DNA of 30,000 nucleotides from Glandiceps talaboti (GCF_964340395.1 NC_135557.1:7256709-7286708); one strand, 5' to 3'. Positions 1 through 12,260 are shown, counted from the stretch's first letter. Program-made: numbers and translations. Notes: generated by a model not told the origin, from the letters alone.

Positions 1-69
1 AGTCATATCACAGACTCACACGAATACGCGTCTTAATTTACAGCTGTAGTTAAACTTAATTAAACTTAC

Positions 70-447
70 GTAAAACTTTAACAGCAAATTTGACAGTTTC
101 CTGGTGCTTATATTTCTTCGCTTTCCCTTGAATTTGGCTTCTTTCTGTGATTATAATATCGGCGGTGTATTCCCTACTGTCATTCTTTGACACTTTATTT
201 ATAGTAAAGGTCACAGACATTGCATTCCTGGTCTGTAGAAATTTACGGCTAATGCAGTAGTTTCCTAAACATGGTGGGTCCATCCATGACTTGACTTCAC
301 ACATCGCGTCAGTACGATCGCTATTGAACACGGTCACCCATATGTCATACTGCTGACGAGTCACGTCAAAATCAAGGTCCATGTCAAAGGTCATATTTAG
401 TTTCTCACCCCGGTGGATGTAATGGGTAATCATCTGTGTGATAGGTA
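70..447 (-). CDS. Ig-like exon of a - strand receptor-type gene (exon A; gene leaves window at left)
   Basis: Read on the - strand, the exon starts after an acceptor ATGACAG (weak pyrimidine tract) and ends at a GTAAGT donor, phase 1-1, 378 nt. After the phase-1 signal exon at 1423-1474 it begins LPITQMITHY. The product is ~126 residues of beta-rich sequence with D-I-W-V-T-V (possible strand C), a KNDSREYTAD segment matching an Ig F-strand without its cysteine, and a P-P-C-L-G-N-Y-C-I motif. N-glycosylation sites NMT and NDS are present. It is clearly related to exon B at 6042-6455. An extracellular Ig-like module is likely; whether a kinase follows lies beyond base 1. Confidence 0.75.
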
Positions 448-732
448 CTGTCATGCATCTACCTATTAAAGTTTAATGAGATCAACAAAGAACATTATGC
501 TAATTACTTGATGATTACATTTTAATAATATCGGTCACGTGGCAAAATCGACATGATTGCTTCAATTTCACAGTAGTAATGTAGGGCCGTGGGATACGTC
601 CCTGCTTCTCCCCCTCCCCTACAGATGAAATCGGCTACCGTCATGATACTCTTAAAAATTTTGATTAAAAAGTTCACTACGTGTGACGTAATGAGACACC
701 TTACAAAACTTGGAGGACAGTGAACCATTTAG

Positions 733-785
733 TGACGTCATCGAAGGGGATTCCCCTCTTCGTGGGCGTAATCTATAGCCATTCA
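733..785. promoter_or_regulatory. CRE-type palindrome plus kappaB-type site, copy 1
   Basis: TGACGTCA (733-740) is followed after five bases by GGGGATTCCCC (746-756), an 11-bp match to the kappaB site of MHC class I enhancers. The downstream GTGGGCGTAATCTATAGCC resembles the sequence after the second copy at 2279. Function is inferred from motifs only. Confidence 0.35.
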
Positions 786-862
786 TACTTTGCCTGACTG
801 TGACATATTTTAACAAGTGGGCGTACGTAAAAGTAAATCGAAAATTCACAAAGTCAAGGTAG

Positions 863-899
863 TTTTTTGTTTGTTTGTTTGTTTGTTTGTTTGTTTTTG

Positions 900-935
<36 letters not shown>
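863..935. repeat. (GTTT)n and (GAT)n microsatellites
   Basis: About nine GTTT units (863-900) directly followed by about twelve GAT units (901-935). Confidence 0.95.
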
Positions 936-936
<1 letters not shown>

Positions 937-1422
937 TCTAAGTACATAAAACCCTGAACACGTTATTCTTAAATGCTCATCGCCGCATGTTATGTCGATA
1001 TATGTCCTCTGTGACAATAAAAATCGTTGTCTGTGTTCTAATCAAGTTTATGGTACAAAAATGGTTTCTTCAACATTTTTGGTTACATAAATTATGTCAG
1101 GTGAATCGTATGGATTCGTTTATAGGCAACCTGAATATCAGGTTTGAGGTCTGTCTATAGCAGGTAATGACAAGCTATGCTTCACTGTGTAGAATTAGAC
1201 TACCTGTTAAGTACATTTTGGTACAAGCAGCACAGATTCCACTCCCACCCCCCACACACCCACCCACCCATAACGTATCAACTTTGCTTGCGCTCGAAAT
1301 GAAAATCATCACCACATAGTTTCAAAGCGATAGTTAGTCCTGGTACAGTTAACATGAAATCCCGCGTTGACAAGGTGTGGCCTACTTAAAATCTAAGTAT
1401 ACAGAGATTGAATGAGACTTAC

Positions 1423-1474
1423 AGACGAAGGTCATGATGACAATCGTATACTTAAGCAGACGTGTAAAGTCCAT
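1423..1474 (-). CDS. Signal-peptide first exon of the - strand gene
   Basis: On the - strand an ATG at 1474 opens MDFTRLLKYTIVIMTFV and the exon ends in phase 1 at a GTAAGT donor (TCT|GTAAGT). It is the first ATG after an in-frame stop. Joined to exon A, codon 18 becomes Leu and the product continues LPITQ, a basic n-region plus a hydrophobic core typical of a secretory signal. The exon size class and phase are the same as in exon 1 of the + strand RTK. The intron to exon A is 975 bases. Confidence 0.7.
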
Positions 1475-1948
1475 GATGATCTTGAAACACCACTGTAATA
1501 GTTGATTCCGATCCACTGCTCCCTTTAAGACCGTTTACACCACCAATAAGACTCTTAGTGTGCGTGTGTGGAAGCACCAAATTGCGATCGGAATTTGTGG
1601 GCGAAGCACTGCACGTGTTACGCCAATGTACAAAAATGTGCTGAGTAGACGGTACATGTTAAAGAGATCAATACAGTGTATGTATAGAGGGGATAACCCA
1701 ACAGGAAATGAGTTTGCTATTAACGTAACTATTACACCTGAGAATATAAATAAATTCGTTCTTTCATTACAGTATAATACATTGAAGCAAACATAAGGAA
1801 ATAATCTTTTTGTTTATATTTTGGTCAATTGGCAGCTTATCTTTTTAGACCTATTGGTATATATTAATATAGTTCAGTTGCTTAGCGACCAATGCGAATC
1901 ATTCACACTATAACAGTAGTTGTCAAAACCCTAACAACATTATCACTA

Positions 1949-1991
1949 CACCACCACTACCACCACCACCATTATCGCCACCGCCACCACC

Positions 1992-2064
<73 letters not shown>

Positions 2065-2075
2065 GTTGATCATTT

Positions 2076-2137
<62 letters not shown>

Positions 2138-2178
2138 GGTGGTGGTGGTGGTGGTGGTGGTGGTGGTGGTGGTGGTGG

Positions 2179-2213
<35 letters not shown>

Positions 2214-2229
2214 GTGATGATGTTGATGA
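1949..2229. repeat. Compound trinucleotide repeat forming a giant inverted repeat
   Basis: (CAC)n 1984-2006 and (CAT)n to 2063, a short non-repeat centre with TTGATCA, then (GAT)n 2077-2122 and (GGT)n 2123-2180, then (GAT)n again. The left half is the reverse complement of the right half in order, so it can fold as a long hairpin. Apparent reading frames of His, Asp, Gly or Met runs here are artefacts. Confidence 0.95.
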
Positions 2230-2278
2230 GAAGGTTGCCTTGTCCGTAAATCACTTCTTTGAGTTCGTTTAACCATAA

Positions 2279-2328
2279 TGACGTCATGCCAGGGACTTTC
2301 CCCTTTGTGACGTATGCCATAGCGTTTA
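2279..2328. promoter_or_regulatory. CRE-type palindrome plus kappaB-type site, copy 2
   Basis: TGACGTCA (2279-2286), five bases, then GGGACTTTCC (2292-2301), identical to the classical immunoglobulin-kappa enhancer site. It lies ~800 bases upstream of the - strand start at 1474. Same order, spacing and flank type as the copy at 733. Confidence 0.35.
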
Positions 2329-3422
2329 ATCCAAAGCAGTGTGAATGTATTGTTAAACACCGAATTCAAATATACACTATGGGGTCGACAAGCTGTGTTG
2401 ATAACTCTAACCAAGATTTGGAATAGATTTGCGTTAGAATGCAGGGGGAAACAGATAGATTGAAAACCTGCATTACACGAAAAGTCCAATTCATCCACCT
2501 TAACCCAACCTTTACCCTTAGTCTACCTGTGACCCACCTAACCACCATCTCTGTCTAGGGGTAGTACATGACACAGCACCACTTTTGACTGTCTACAACA
2601 CCCAGCTGGTGAGAGATCACCGGGGGTAAATTAAGTCAAAGGTGGAACTTCGTCTCATACTCACCACATTTACACATCCTCTGCTCATGATTTACCCCGG
2701 TGGAAAGACATGGTCAAATATGACTTTTCTTATAGTGCTATATTTCACATCAATACCAATCACTCAAATTACAATATTGTCAGTGTACATGTGTGAGAGG
2801 AGGCCGGTGAGGGCGGAACGTCACGACGTATCTTACAGTCAGTCTAGTATACAATCAGATTGTTGACGAATGTCACTGACACGGACCAATGCTGATTAAA
2901 AATCTAGTTTTATTCGCTGTTAAAAATTGCTTCACATGGGAGTTTTACAAAACCAAATATCTCTGGGGGTGGGGGTGACCTGAAAATGGTGTCAAGAGGG
3001 ACAGATGCCAGCAACATCCATGTGTATTTCAACAATATACTGTTTGCGATTTGTATAAAAAATGAACATTACGGAGCTTGAGGCAATATTTCCAACAGGT
3101 GACTATGACAAGTAACTGATGGCTTTTTTTTTAAAATCTATACTTGACATACGATCTCTGTGTGTATGAGACTAGTTGCCCTGCTAGAAAAGTTTTTTTT
3201 TTTCATCTAGACAATCAAAACGTAGCTCGCTCGATTATGCTACATGAAGTTAAAATATAGAATTTGCAGTTTTTTCCGTTTTTTTTCTTTTGGCTGTGTA
3301 ACTATTTTATTATTTCAAGTCTACAGTGTCAATACAACAATTATTCAATACTATGATTCACATTTGCTATAAATCATTTCTTCAATAAAATATAAACGAA
3401 GACTTTCCTTTCACTTTTGCAG

Positions 3423-3636
3423 ATTACTTTTGTCTGTGTGTTTTCAACCGTCTCCTAGTTTTAGGGCAATTCAGAGCCAGTCTCCCAATGTTGTTGCTAG
3501 CACACTGCCGAGTAAGGGAAATGTACAATATTTACATGATTCGATACCACGAGTAGCACCAAGACTTTTAAAGACGACATATCCTTGCATACAAGTAGCT
3601 CCAAAGGACAACACACTTTTGTTTTCCGAATATTAA
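3423..3636 (+). CDS. Candidate terminal coding exon (unidentified)
   Basis: A good acceptor (TTTCACTTTTGCAG) precedes a phase-2 open frame of ~70 codons running to TAA at 3634. It reads LLLSVCFQPSPSFRAIQSQS and on, Pro/Ser-rich, ending LLFSEY. I recognise no family and find no upstream + strand exon. The frame could be chance. Confidence 0.2.
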
Positions 3637-3747
3637 ACTTGTCTTACATGGACGGGGAGGGGCGAGGGGGAGGTGGGGGTGAGGGGCGTAAGTTTACATG
3701 CCACGCTGCCGGCGGCGTTACGGTAATACAATTTGCAGTGTAATACA

Positions 3748-3992
<245 letters not shown>

Positions 3993-6041
3993 CGCAACTG
4001 TTTGTGATGGCCTAGTTACAATGACGCTGAATGACGATAACGTTCGAGAGTTCATGAACCATACGTCATAATTGAGCGAGTTTGTCTGATATGGACTGGT
4101 GACGTCATATACTAATATATTTCTTTGTCTGTTAGTCATAACGATATTATGTGTCGATCAGACGTTATATAAAGTGCTTCTATATGTCACATATCAAACT
4201 ACGTCTACAGAGTGTATGTCAGACACCCAGTGATAACTGCATACAGATCAAACGTATCAAAGTAAACACGTCGCATAACGTTTCGAATTTCAATTCCTGG
4301 CAAAATGTCTATGTAGAAAACCCCTGTTCATAATCAACGCATTGCCCCTTTCTATCTACCAGTACGTTGCTGGATTCCAATGCCGATGAAACGGCTACTA
4401 TATATTTTACACTAAATTCTATAATTGTCTGGTACAAGATGCAACACTTTTGTTATTTCATTCATTGTCTGTCTTTTCTTCGCCTTCGTCTTCGCCTTCC
4501 CTTCTGTCTTCTCGACTTTGACTCCCGATGCCTTTTGTTCTTTTCCTTTGGTTTGCAACCATTTGTTAAATCTGGAAAGGGAACGAGTGTTACGTCAAAA
4601 ACCTCACCCACGTTACTACTGCGGAAACAAAGGTTTCACTTAAGATATAGCCACTAACTAAAACTATTATCACGGTGGTAGATTATACAAGTCGGTAATA
4701 GCAGTACGTTTAGTGGACGGATATATGATCACTCTATATTTTATTTTTGTATGATAGTATAAACACAGGAATTCTCAAAAATGTTCACTGCAAGGTATTG
4801 GAAGTCGTGATCAGAAATGTCACCCTACTGTGAGTATAATTAAAACAACCTTCATTTTATAATCAATTTATATTTATATTTTAGTTTGTATTTTATCTTA
4901 ATTAATTGAAAGCTTGGTCTCCACTGCTTTTGTCATTTTTAAATCTTGATCACCGAAGCAATGATCGTATATCGTCACTTGAACCACAAGACAAACTCAA
5001 AGTCTCTACACATGAATCAATCAGCGCACGACGTGTACACATTTCTAGACTAAAGTATATGAACATCTTCTGATTTAATTAGTATATTTTTCTTCCACTT
5101 TTTTGTTGTTGATATTTTGCTGATAAAAATGCAACATTTCAAAAACAGCGATTGTTTTTTTCACTTGTAAAGTGTAACTTTTGAGAGAGATGAGATAACC
5201 AAAAACTTGAAGATTATGATGTAAAATTTATCACATTTGCTAAGAAAATAAAAACTCAAAATAGATGAGAAGATGGTGTATCCTTAACTCTTCAGAGACT
5301 TCAAACCAGTGTATTTAATCAATTAGGATAATCAACGACTTGTAGACAGGTAATTCACCCTGTTAGAACAACTAAGCCATAAATCTGCAAAAATGATGGA
5401 AACAGCACTCAACCCTATCCATACACAGTGACTGCGATGTATTGCGAGAAGTTGGCTAGGTTGTGACGTCACTTCCGATTTGAGTGGTCTTTTGGCTGAC
5501 TACTTTTAAACACCACTATGCTTGTACAATACTGAGTGAAAGTGAACGCAGTTTTTGGAAGTGGAACGATTTTAGCTTCACCTTTTGGGGGCTGGAAAAT
5601 GTTAAAGAGAGATTTGTACATGTCATTTGAGCAATTATCTTTAACTAACCCTTCCACCTTACAACGCTCACCGTGCCCTCGACGGTTAGGCCTAAACAAA
5701 ATAACTTTAATGTTTGGTTCCTGTTACCCTAACCCCACCTAGCTTTTCACTGCCGACCCTAAAGTATTTTTTAATGTATTCGCTGTTCTTCCAGTCTGTA
5801 ATTACTGTACATCTGATAGGAAGAATACAAATACACAACACAGAGACCATTTGGAAAACAATATAAAACCTGAATTAGACACTCACACAGAAAAACTATA
5901 TATAATAAAATAACGCAACAATCTACCTATCCCACCTATTCTAAAAATGAGCGTAACCGGAACCACACTATTTTTTTGATTAGGCCTTACCGCAATGTTA
6001 ATTTTAAGCGAAATGCTAAAAAAAACTGACACTCTCATTAC

Positions 6042-6455
6042 CTTTACTTTTTAGGACCTGAATTGAAAACCCTTCTTCGTGACCTTTGCACTTTGTATTG
6101 ACAATTGACGTGTCAACCGACTCCTTCAAATCTATGTCCATCAAATAAACGCCCTCATCGTCAGATTTGGTGGTGTTTGTAATGTAAAATGTTACCAGCA
6201 TATTTCTGGAATTATCTCTTTTGAGATCTATACAGTATTTTCCATGACACGATGGTCTTATCATTTCATATTCTGCTTCTGCAAGGTGTTTATATTTGCT
6301 TCTGTCGTCCTGGGATACCTTGACAGTAACTACGTCGTCGTTGTCAAAGTCTTTGCAGCTGAGTTTGAAAGTGATGGAGAATGGACTGCCTTCATAAACG
6401 TTCAAAATGATTCCCATCAATTGACGTTCTGACGGTGTGGGGGCGCTATGTGTCA
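6042..6455 (-). CDS. Ig-like exon B, paralogue of the exon at 70-447
   Basis: On the - strand, acceptor TTTTCTTTTACAG and donor AAAG|GTAATG (or GTAAAG, ending at 6048), phase 1-1, 414 nt. The product begins THSAPTPSERQLM and has strand-B-like ITFKLSCKD, a P-S-C-H-G-K-Y-C-I motif, NTT glycosylation site and SDDEGVYLMD, an Ig F-strand motif with Met for Cys. It matches exon A over P-x-C-x-G-x-Y-C-I, the following R-N-x-x-x-V-T-F and the F-strand. I could not find its signal exon upstream or a transmembrane exon downstream. It may be a 5' exon of a longer isoform of the same gene, part of a tandem gene, or a remnant. Confidence 0.72.
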
Positions 6456-6636
6456 CTGTAAAAGAAAAGAAGAGTATGGTGTAGTATTTTTTAATGATTT
6501 CTTGAAGTGAGGCAAACGTTAACAGGAACCGTAGAAATTCCAATCAACTAGTCTGATGGAAAAATTAAATTCTTCGAATTTCAATACATGTATACGTCTG
6601 TCTGTCTGTCCGTTAGTCCGCCCGCTCTCACGTACG

Positions 6637-6706
6637 TGTATGTATGTATGTATGTATGTATGTATGTATGTATGTATGTATGTATGTATGTATGTGTGTG
6701 TGTGTG

Positions 6707-6793
<87 letters not shown>

Positions 6794-6914
6794 ATGTATG
6801 TATGTATGTATGTATGTATGTATGTGTGTCTGTGTGTGTGTATGTATGTATGTATGTATGTATGTATGTATGTATGTATGTATGTATGTATGTGTGTGTA
6901 TGTATGTATGTATG

Positions 6915-6948
<34 letters not shown>

Positions 6949-6950
6949 TG

Positions 6951-6982
<32 letters not shown>

Positions 6983-7033
6983 CATGCATGCATGTATGGA
7001 TGGATGGATGGATGTGTGTATGTATATATATAT
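6637..7033. repeat. Compound tetranucleotide array (TATG/TCTG/TGTG/TGGA)
   Basis: About 400 bases of TATG, then ~21 TCTG units (6709-6791), then TATG broken by TG, TATA, TGCA and TGGA variants. It is open in all frames because the period is four, producing false 120-190-codon frames on both strands. Confidence 0.98.
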
Positions 7034-8482
7034 GCAGTGCTAAAGTGTGCACCTTGCGATATATTTTGAACGAATCCACTGTCTATTATTCGAAGTTGGA
7101 ATAAAAGTTAATAAAACTCCCCTATCATTAACTTAACTTTTGGTTCTTTAAAAGCAAACATAACTTCTTTATTTTTTCCACTGGAACGAACGAAGAGCCG
7201 GCCGCATCGACACGTACATTAGCCTCGACCGGCCCTCCCTGGGTACGATGCATGGTGCATGGACATACAAGACACATTCAACACTGTACAACCGTTATTG
7301 TATGACAACAAGTGAACAGCTGTATGTATTTTCTATAACTTCACTTGTAATTTCACTAAACCCACTGTACGAGTACTACGCATTCTCGCAAACCAGAGCT
7401 GTTATTTCTTCCGCGACACTGCGAAAGAACGAGACTATTGGACTGTGCCCGGCTGAAAACGTAACAAAAGCTGTGATATATGACGATATGGTGCTGCCAT
7501 TGTGCATTGTGAGCCTGTATTGATTGTCAAGGGGTAATTTGTAAACTCTGGTGCTAAAATGCATTGAAAACGGGTCAGCTGTGTTAATGTCATCGGCTTA
7601 GGGTTAGCCTACAATTCAGGAGATTGGGATTTTGAATGCTGGTTTCCCAAGTGTATTAACGTATTCAAAACGTCATGGCTTCCAGGCTGGCTTGGAGTTA
7701 ACATTTAGGTGAGAAAGAAGTCATACGACAGAGCTATAGCAAAAACAAACAAACTTGGACTTGAACAAATAACTGGTCGAATCGAAACAGTGTTCTCAGT
7801 GGTTGATCCATTGACTATGCCCAATCAATCAAGTAACATAGAGTAGCTAGGACCAATCAAATAATTACGACTCCATTGAAAAAAAAAAATCAATATTAAA
7901 TGGGAGAACGTGGAATTGAATTATAGGCCTTTAAATCAATATCAGCCATATCAAATAGCAAAAAATATGTTGAGATGTTGATTAATATAAACCCAAACGT
8001 GTACTTGTAAATCCTTACAGTAAAAACACAACCATGAATAATTCGCTCATCACACTGGAATGCGGGGATTCCCCTTTCAAGCCCCCCTACACCAGTCAAT
8101 CGCAGATAAAAGCACGGGGTCAGAGGGTAAAGGTAGGCTCACGAGCAGAACCTTTTCATCAAAGAATGTCACAAACGTTGAAGTGTTATTTTGACTCTCG
8201 TTCACAAATGCATCATTAACGAAGCCTATGAGATTCTGTACGATTAGTTTATATGGTAGTTAATAAAGTGACGCAATGAAAAGAGGTCGACAAATAGTGG
8301 TGATGTGTACACCTGGAAATTCACAGTCTCATAGTCATATGCATACGTCTGTTTTTGTCGTGGTTTGATTGATAACATACATGGTATATATTGTAGTGGA
8401 TGCTACATACTACGTTACAGTGCGAATAAAAACCACCTTACCGTGCGGTTGAAGTAGAGTGAAAACCGCGATACCCACACAT

Positions 8483-8635
8483 ATGCTGGTAGCCCTGTCT
8501 CTTGGCATCATTTTAAATTCTTACACGCAGTGTACCAGATCAACGTCAGCTGTACATGTCATGTGCACATGTTCCACTCTGAAATCCTGTGACAAGGTCC
8601 TTTACACTCTAGCGTTCACACAGTCCGTGGGAAAG
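8483..8635 (+). CDS. Candidate first exon of a small secreted Cys-containing protein
   Basis: The ATG at 8483 opens MLVALSLGIILNSYTQCTRS, signal-peptide-like, followed by a C-T-C...C pattern, and the frame reaches a plausible donor (AAAG|GTATGT at 8636) after 51 codons in phase 0. No downstream partner exon was found, and hydrophobic short frames occur by chance, so this is weak. Confidence 0.22.
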
Positions 8636-8860
8636 GTATGTAGGTCAAATTGTAGGTCGATAAAGTACACGTACAAATGTCCGCATAAATTGCACACCAA
8701 GATATATACACAAACTATTCCAGGAAACAACAACTCTATAAGGTGGTTGCACCTAGGAATGATGGGAGTTTAGATAGGATAATTTTTTTTTCTTCAATGC
8801 TCACGGTTTCAGTCTGCAACTTTGCCGCGCGGTCTCGGCTCCGGTATTTATTTTTATATC

Positions 8861-8865
8861 ACACA

Positions 8866-8912
<47 letters not shown>

Positions 8913-9057
8913 AGACAGACAGACACACATACACACATACATACACACACACACACGCACACACGCGCACATACAGAGAGACACAGACATACATGCACAT
9001 ACACATACACACAGACAGACAGACATAGACACAGTCACACACACACACACACACACC
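8861..9057. repeat. (CA)n-rich compound microsatellite
   Basis: CA units interspersed with CAGA, CATA and CACG variants, ending in an uninterrupted CA tract. Confidence 0.96.
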
Positions 9058-9842
9058 ATTGCATAATAATATATACATTTCATTACATTCCAAATGGAAC
9101 TCAATGATGGGATATATCATATAGCAGTAACTTTACGTTCTAACCTTTGACCTCAATGTTAAATCACGACCTATGATCGTGATTATATATAATGAAGAGA
9201 TACTGCAAACACAAATGATATCAATAAAATAGGTGCTGTTTGCTTCAATTACAATAGCAAATTATACACATTAATCTTGGTCAACTTCAAAATGTTACTC
9301 GGGCGGTCGGATATATATCACGTGCCACGTGTTCAGTTTTCTGGTATTTCCTACGTATACAGTAATGGTTTCGTGAAGTTGACCGGGAGTAGCATTCGAA
9401 GTCGGCTAATTGGCAACCTCCAAGACATGTAGATAAGGCAATATAAATGTTTGATTTCGATAACATGGCTTCAGAAAATTGGGCAGTCGATCGGTACTTT
9501 ATTTTATTTTGCTTTGATATTTTTGAAAATAACGTCGACCTCAAGATAAGATGTCACTATATTTCCGTGAGAGTTTAATAAGGTGTAAAAGAATTGAAGT
9601 TGTGCTCATTTCTGACTCCCCCCCCCCATTATTTCAACTGTCTGTACTCTCAATTTCATTTAGCCGACTCTATTTCATATAACGGGGCACTTTTTTACAC
9701 AAAGAAAGTGTCTGCATACCGTTAATCCACGTAGCAACTGTCCGTTAACTCTTTAAACCCATGAATGAAACTGTCCTCAGCATGTTAATCATTTATATAG
9801 CACTGTCCCCATCTTGTCAACTGTTACAATGTAACCAATTCG

Positions 9843-9974
9843 TCATAGTACACGTCCTCGGTCATTTACTGGTAGTTATACGTCACATCAGAGGACATTT
9901 ACTTATAGTTATACGTCACGTCAGAGGACATTTACTGATAGTTATACGTCACGTCAGAGGACATTAACTGAAAA
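9843..9974. repeat. 33-bp minisatellite, four copies
   Basis: Copies begin at 9843 (degenerate), 9876, 9909 and 9942. The last two are nearly identical. Each good copy carries TTATACGTCACGTCAGAGGA or a near variant. As 33 is a multiple of three, a frame with an 11-residue repeat results; I do not take it as coding. Confidence 0.9.
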
Positions 9975-10385
9975 TATTCGGAAAGTAACTTTGAAACTCC
10001 ACCACTGTTATGTCCGAAGCTCAACCGAACTCCACGCGTACTTCTTGAAGCAAAGTTTAGGCCAATAGTACTAGTGAGATCAAAAGAGAAGCCTGAAAAC
10101 ACTGTTTATTAATTTTTGGATTACGTATACTGCATAATATAAAATAATCATATTCAGATGATTTGTTGAGGTGTATTTGGTACACTGGGTAATTTAAAGG
10201 GAGCCCTCAATGGCGACTCGTTCAGTCTCGTCGAGGTTTATGTATCTATCAAGCTTGAGGTATTACAGCGAAAAGTTTAACAAAATGGACTGTAAGCTAC
10301 ACCACGTGGTCTCACTACGACCTCAACAGAATGCTAGGCAAATATCTTGTAAGGATCCGGACTACAAGTTATACAATTGGGTTTA

Positions 10386-11103
10386 AGGAGCCTTCAGTAA
10401 TTACAGGGGGGGGGGGGACTTTTTACAAACTGGCTGTCGGGGAGGGTCATATTTTACAAAATGGAAATTAGGTCACATTTTATTTTGACTAATTTTTAAA
10501 ATCTAATTTTGCCTTAATTTCTGATTTTTTTTGGCAAACCCCACAGCTGCCACCGGTTCCAAATCCTACCGCCACAACATCCTACCACTACCTCCATTGT
10601 AAAGTAATATCGTAACATATCGGTGAAATGCATAGAATTAACTGTTAGTTGTAGTGTGATGAGGAGAGGGTTGGGTCTTACAGCAAGGTAAAGGGAGAAC
10701 AGCGTGAAAAGAAAGTTAGGATAATGTGGTGGACTGAAGGCTCACGGGTAATCAGATCTAAAACACAATCAATTGATTTAATACAAACACAAACTCACAG
10801 TGGTGGGGATAGTGGGATATCCCTTTAAAAATTATCAATGTGGTGGAATCTTACCACAGAAAAGTTTCCCCATGACCTCCAGTGACCCCGTGACTACTAA
10901 TTATGATCTCTAACAACTATGCCACAGGGAGGAAGGTGGCGTTAAAAATGTTTTGCATTGAAATATTTCGGGGTCATATTTTCGAAAATTGAGGGAGAGG
11001 CATGTTTTAGCACAACGACTTCGAACTAGGTGTAAGGTCACATTTTACGCCATAGAGACAGGCTTGCTTCCACCGCCGTATTGTAATATACTGAAGGCCC
11101 CCT
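10386..11103. mobile_element. Probable non-autonomous DNA transposon with ~22-bp terminal inverted repeats
   Basis: The left end AGGAGCCTTCAGTAATTACA (from 10386) matches the reverse complement of the right end, AGGGGGCCTTCAGTATATTA (from 11103), with one indel in each half. The flanks read TTTA before the left end and TTAT after the right end, allowing a TA target duplication as in Tc1/mariner-like elements. No transposase frame lies inside. An extra inverted GAGCCTTCAGT core occurs at 10733-10743, so a nested or shorter copy is possible. Confidence 0.55.
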
Positions 11104-12055
11104 TATCAGGTAGGCTGTTTTGCAGACGTGTATGTAAATATCGAATTTGAATATGTAGATTAACGTCCACTCTAAGTTAGGCACTTTTGTAAGTAGGGCT
11201 TCTTACGTCTTTTTTCTTAATTCTTCGTCAGATTCGTTCAATTTTACGATATTGTTGTATAACTGTTATTCACCTGTGTGTTTGATGTAATTTTATGTAT
11301 TTCATCGTCGTTTCCCACTATTTTTTAACCAACCAAACATACCCTTTCACATTATAATGTTTTATGAAACGTAAAACCATAAATGGGTCACCCTTACGTG
11401 TACCTAATAGTGATTTTCTTTGTCGCTGATCAAAGGTTTTATCAATGGTAGATCAATATCCTTTTATTTCAGACACAATTTTCCATTTCCATGACAACGA
11501 TCTCAAAGTACACTTTAATTGACTTATCAAAAGGTTTAATCGTACATGTGTACATAAATCATTTCTGAATGAGCTTGGTCGGTTTTTTTTTGTCACACCA
11601 GACTATGTTCTGATTCACCTTTTTATACTTAAGGCATTTAGAGTTTCTATTTTACGTGTGCAGAACCTGTAGTTTGTTGCCATTCTACATTAAATTCACG
11701 ATCTAATTCGACAAAACGTATATGCCGCTTGTGTTGTTGACACCATTGTCTGTAATAGTGGTGACTGGGCATCCATTGTGTCTTATCGTGTCCGTGACCA
11801 CGTGGCCACCTCTCTTGACACTTGGACAACAAATTGAGCCAGCGATAAGTAGTGTTCAACTCGCTGAAGTGTACTCTAAAAACGTGTAACAACGTACTTG
11901 GCCCAGCCTATATCGGGGTGGATTTGTGAGCATGTGTTGAGTTTTTTTTTTAAAAAAGTAGAGCATAGATGATGAGATGAATCAAACTAGCTAAGTCTGG
12001 AAATGACAGGGAGCCAGGATCAGTATTATAAACCTCAGACTACTAACTGGTATTA

Positions 12056-12198
12056 ACCAACCAACCAACCAACCAGAACCCCCCCCCCAAAAAAAAAAAC
12101 AACAACAACAAACAAACAAACAAACAAACAAACAGACAAACAAACAAACAAACAAAAAAAACAACAACCAAACAAACAAACAAACACAAACAGACAGT

Positions 12199-12260
<62 letters not shown>

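Larger units (their letters stand above)
448..1422 (-). other. Intron 1 of the - strand gene
   Basis: Intron between the signal exon and exon A. It holds a TGACGTCA + kappaB module (733-756), a (GTTT)n tract at 863-900 and a (GAT)n tract at 901-935. The rest shows no coding signal. Confidence 0.6.

Noticed and set aside
1892-2498. Long frames of poly-His, poly-Asp/Gly, poly-Met or poly-Ile
   Set aside because: Translations of the CAC/CAT/GAT/GGT microsatellite in different frames and strands.
4425-4643. Hydrophobic frame resembling a signal peptide plus basic tail (NTFVISFIVCLFFAFVFAF)
   Set aside because: No ATG and no acceptor in the right phase; hydrophobicity comes from a CTTCGC-type pyrimidine tract.
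5464-5478. TGACGTCACTTCCG, CRE plus ETS as in housekeeping promoters
   Set aside because: No nearby gene start on either strand; kept only as one of the TGACGTCA copies.
6456-6543. Upstream extension of Ig exon B as an N-terminal leader
   Set aside because: No ATG in the extension, and a strong polypyrimidine-CAG acceptor sits exactly at 6456.
6519-7104. Six overlapping 120-186-codon frames on both strands
   Set aside because: A period-four TATG/TCTG array has no stop codons in any frame; not genes.
8743-9120. Cys/Val and Thr/His repeat frames
   Set aside because: Frames through the CA microsatellite.
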